NCBI GenBank assembly: GCA_947175195.1
Contig: CAMWLQ010000007.1
Location: 1 to 64,000 of the forward strand
DNA from: an uncultured Clostridia bacterium
GTDB taxonomy: Bacteria > Bacillota > Clostridia > Christensenellales > Pumilibacteraceae
Direction: 5' to 3'
Length of the DNA stretch: 64,000 bases
Part shown: positions 61,472 through 64,000 of the stretch, one piece after another
Layout of the letters: every line of letters starts with the position of its first letter
Position numbering within the stretch: the first letter of the stretch is position 1
The notes under the pieces: generated by a model
What the model saw: the letters and a program-made list of their open reading frames with translations, nothing else
The model's database searches: none
What the model was told of the DNA's origin: nothing
Position numbers and translations under genes: made by a program

Positions 61472-63417
61472 TATAACACCCTCCTAATAGTATTCGGGCT
61501 ATATGTAGCGAAAATTTGGTCGAAATTGGCGGCAGTGCTGTCGCTACTCAAACTACTGTCGCGGAATACGGCGTAAAGCGGTTTTAACTGCGCTATCGTT
61601 TTTACGATTTCGTCGGTTACGTCGTTATCAAAGCACGCAATTAAATCGTTATCGTCGACAATAAAGACTTTTTTGCCGACAATTTCTTTTTCCTCTATTT
61701 TTGCAGATAACGGCTTGCCAAGTTCAAGCATTACTTGGAACAACAAGTCAAGCGGTGTACGGTCGGGCTGAATATTATCTTCAAGTGTATCAAGTAATGT
61801 TTGCTCATACTCTTCCGGTTTATAATAGACTGGCTTCATATTTGAGCTGTCAAGTTTTAAAACACGAAAACCAATATCAAGGTCTTTTGCCTTATCTCCG
61901 TACTCTTGATTGATTTTTGCTCCAGCACGGCGTATACGTTCTTTGCCTATCTCACAAATATTTTTATACCCCGCTTTATACGCCTCGCTCTTTTCATCAC
62001 AAACTTCTGGAAGTTGCACCATAATAAATTTACGATGTCCCCCGTCTTCTGCATTTAACTGCATAACGGCGTGTGCGGTTGTTGCTGATCCAGAAAAGAA
62101 GTCAATAATAGTATCACTGCTACTACAAATTGACTTTACTATTTTTTGAGCAATATAAATCGGTTTAGGGTTATCGAACGGCAACCCCATGGCATCATCA
62201 CTACCACCATAATAAATTATAGATGACATTGCTTCTGTTAAATTATCTTTAAGAAAATATTTTTGATTGGGAACAGTTGTTTCATCGATACCAAATTCAA
62301 TTTTATTAGCAGCCAGTAGTTCATCCATGGTTTTATCAGTAAATCTCCATCCTTTTGCTGAAACCGAACAAGGCTTATGTGTAATAGGATGTATAAGTGG
62401 ACGGTGAGAACGCGTTTCGGGTTTATCTGGAGCCGCCATTGATACCGTACGATAAATATCTCCATTATCATCGATTAATGAATATGCAAGCTCACCTCCG
62501 CTAAACTCGGTCTTATTAGTATTTAACCACTTTTTGTACTCATCACGCACGACAGAGTTTACAACACCATGTTTCTTTATTAATGACTTCACTTTGTCTA
62601 TCATTAATGAAGCGTGTTCTTTTTCTTTTGTAAATGATACATTAGCAAAAACTTCTTTATTTTTACAAAATACTAAAATTGACTCGTGCTGATAAGAAAT
62701 ACCAACAACAGCTCCTTTCGGGTTACGTTTATCCCATATAATTGTGCCTAATTCATTATACTGACCAAATATTTCTTTGCATATTTGTTGTAAATTATTA
62801 GCTTCATTTTCATCAATATGTATAAATATCGCTCCGTCATCAGAAAGTAAATCTTTTGCCAAACGTAAGCGTGGATAAATCATATTTAACCAATCGGTAT
62901 GAAAACGACCATTGCTTTCGGTATTTTGCACAAGTCGATTGCCTTGGTCGTCATACTGCCCGCTATTCTCAGCATACTCATCACTGCTCTGCGCAAAGTC
63001 ATCGTTATATACAAAATCGTTACCAGTGTTATACGGCGGATCTATGTATATCATTTTTATTTTGCCAAGATACGTTTCTTGCAGCAATTTAAGTACATCC
63101 AAATTGTCCCCCTCTATGTAAAGGTTTTGCGTGTTATCAAAATCAACGCTATCCTCTTTACAAGGACGCAATGTTGCCGATATAGGCGTATTTGCAAGCA
63201 ACACCGATTTTTGCTTATCCGGCCAAGTGAATTGATAGCGCAATTCTCTATCGTCAATCAAAGTATCAGCAAGCTCCTGCTTTAGCACATCAAAATCCAC
63301 CGCAAGCGCAGGCGCACCGTCACGCAACACTTCCGTTACCGCATTCGGAAACAACTCCCGAATCTTCTGTATATTCTCTTGCACTTTGTCCATTGACATC
63401 ATTTTAAGTTTATCCAT
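61471..63417 (-). CDS. mod: Type III DNA methyltransferase, Mod subunit
   Basis: A 648-aa N6-adenine methyltransferase. DPPYNTGNDF (residues 126-135, motif IV) precedes a target-recognition region (about 200-390) and then FFSGSATTAHAV near 440 (motif I), the beta-class arrangement. Type III Mod both modifies the host sites and gives specificity to Res. Motif I has Ala where FxGxG usually has Gly (FSGSA). The sequence in 200-390 that sets specificity is not recognisable. It overlaps the upstream gene by 8 bp and the HEPN-like gene by 1 bp. Confidence 0.95.
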   Translation of the reverse strand: MDKLKMMSMDKVQENIQKIRELFPNAVTEVLRDGAPALAVDFDVLKQELADTLIDDRELRYQFTWPDKQKSVLLANTPISATLRPCKEDSVDFDNTQNLYIEGDNLDVLKLLQETYLGKIKMIYIDPPYNTGNDFVYNDDFAQSSDEYAENSGQYDDQGNRLVQNTESNGRFHTDWLNMIYPRLRLAKDLLSDDGAIFIHIDENEANNLQQICKEIFGQYNELGTIIWDKRNPKGAVVGISYQHESILVFCKNKEVFANVSFTKEKEHASLMIDKVKSLIKKHGVVNSVVRDEYKKWLNTNKTEFSGGELAYSLIDDNGDIYRTVSMAAPDKPETRSHRPLIHPITHKPCSVSAKGWRFTDKTMDELLAANKIEFGIDETTVPNQKYFLKDNLTEAMSSIIYYGGSDDAMGLPFDNPKPIYIAQKIVKSICSSSDTIIDFFSGSATTAHAVMQLNAEDGGHRKFIMVQLPEVCDEKSEAYKAGYKNICEIGKERIRRAGAKINQEYGDKAKDLDIGFRVLKLDSSNMKPVYYKPEEYEQTLLDTLEDNIQPDRTPLDLLFQVMLELGKPLSAKIEEKEIVGKKVFIVDDNDLIACFDNDVTDEIVKTIAQLKPLYAVFRDSSLSSDSTAANFDQIFATYSPNTIRRVL

Positions 63418-63982
63418 TGTTTTGCTCCTCTAACTTTTGTTTAAATAAATCACTGCCGTCGAGATTTTTCAAAGCGACTTTCTTTGTTTTTCCACTTTCA
63501 TTGGTATAAGCAAGTATTATACTTTTTGTATCTATCAAATAATCATACGATTCTTCATGTTTCCAAGCATACCATTTAAATCTTTTTTCAGTTATAGTAA
63601 AGGCTTTTATATTTAATGGGCAAACTTTTTGATATTCATACACACGATTAAATGTAGTAAAATCCTCGTCGTATGGGACAATTCGTTTTAATACTTTTTT
63701 TGATTTGTCTAAAAAGAGTATTTTTATATCTTTCATAATTTTCGTGTTTGAACTATTATTATAAATATCTATCTTCGTTTCTAATATAAAACATTTCGAT
63801 TCATCGAAATCGCATCTACATATTGAACCTATTGAATCTTGCTTTTCAAATGAGATTTGCGTATCAACCGTTGAAACCTTCAACTTACCGGAATTTGACC
63901 ATGAATTTAATACCCAGCCTAAAAACGTGCCTAACAATGTGCCAGCTACACCAATAATCGCTGCCCATAATCCTTCTGTCAT
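63410..63982 (-). CDS. Membrane-anchored protein, first gene of the defence operon
   Basis: A 190-aa protein. An N-terminal transmembrane helix (about 6-28) and glycine motif (GTLLGTFLGW) are followed by a beta-rich region with no recognised catalytic motif (DIKILFLDKSKKVLKRI; ITEKRFKWYAW). Similar N-terminal helices occur in small prophage or mobile-element proteins. GGAGG lies 5 nt before the ATG at 63982. The 8-bp overlap with mod ties it to the same transcript. The window ends 18 bp beyond, so the operon promoter is not visible. Confidence 0.6.
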   Translation of the reverse strand: MTEGLWAAIIGVAGTLLGTFLGWVLNSWSNSGKLKVSTVDTQISFEKQDSIGSICRCDFDESKCFILETKIDIYNNSSNTKIMKDIKILFLDKSKKVLKRIVPYDEDFTTFNRVYEYQKVCPLNIKAFTITEKRFKWYAWKHEESYDYLIDTKSIILAYTNESGKTKKVALKNLDGSDLFKQKLEEQNNG

Positions 63983-64000
63983 GCTAACTCCTCCAACTTG

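Noticed and set aside
48557..63999. The second attachment site of the element
   Set aside because: No second copy of the tRNA-Gln 3' end was found in the window; the element probably continues past the right edge.

Overview
The window reads as chromosome of a low-to-mid GC Gram-positive bacterium, most likely a Clostridia-type Bacillota. The evidence is strong AGGAGG ribosome sites, TTGACA/TATAAT promoters, a groES-groEL operon, a min/mreB/spoIVF/rng gene order, a PdaB-type sporulation deacetylase, a DegV protein and DUF3343 beside a class-V aminotransferase. A gut Christensenellales-like lineage would fit the style, but that is a guess. Codon usage and GC are uniform up to about 44.5 kb, then become clearly AT-rich from about 48.6 kb to the end.

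Layout. 0-2.2 kb: groES-groEL. 2.2-12.4 kb (minus strand): PHP phosphatase, a GH63-like glycosidase, ribonuclease G, a SpoIVFB-type intramembrane protease with a reduced SpoIVFA-like partner, MinE, MinD, MreB, Maf and Ppx/GppA. This is the classical maf-mreB-min-spoIVF-rng cluster, but mreC, mreD, minC, rplU and rpmA are absent. 12.7-24.8 kb: two large membrane-anchored surface proteins (898 and 1148 aa) flank a tandem-OB single-strand-binding protein, PdaB, DegV, NADP-glutamate dehydrogenase and a two-gene split TSUP transporter with a hairpin-rich leader. 24.8-33.7 kb: one ten-gene minus-strand operon, nth-obg-[nadD-yqeK-rsfS fusion]-PAP2-tsaE-tsaB-rimI-hydrolase-membrane MurF-SDR, joining DNA repair, ribosome assembly, NAD and t6A synthesis and wall synthesis. 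33.8-45.4 kb: sulfur/selenium genes, an IMPACT protein, tyrS, birA, a sugar kinase/dehydrogenase pair and flavin proteins. 45.4-48.6 kb: seven tRNA genes (Lys, Tyr on minus; Gly, Arg, His, Gln, Gln on plus), a Nudix/HAD pair and two ~145-bp foldback elements.

48.6 kb to the end: an integrated element whose tyrosine integrase abuts the last tRNA-Gln gene, so the tRNA 3' end is the likely attachment site; the other end lies outside the window. It carries two ribbon-helix-helix-like regulators, a duplicated DUF6291-like protein, and an ~645-bp array of nine degenerate ~73-bp repeats. It also carries a seven-gene defence operon built on a type III restriction-modification system. The operon adds a HEPN-like protein translationally coupled to Mod, a second small HEPN-like protein coupled to Res, a zinc-ribbon/nucleoside-deoxyribosyltransferase-like protein between them, and a 1139-aa helicase with a nuclease-like tail.

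A recurring regulatory theme is that several good sigma-70-like promoters (minD, birA, the 898-aa surface protein) end only 4-8 nt before the start codon. This predicts leaderless mRNAs alongside the usual Shine-Dalgarno genes. All functional calls come from motifs read by eye; no database search was run.
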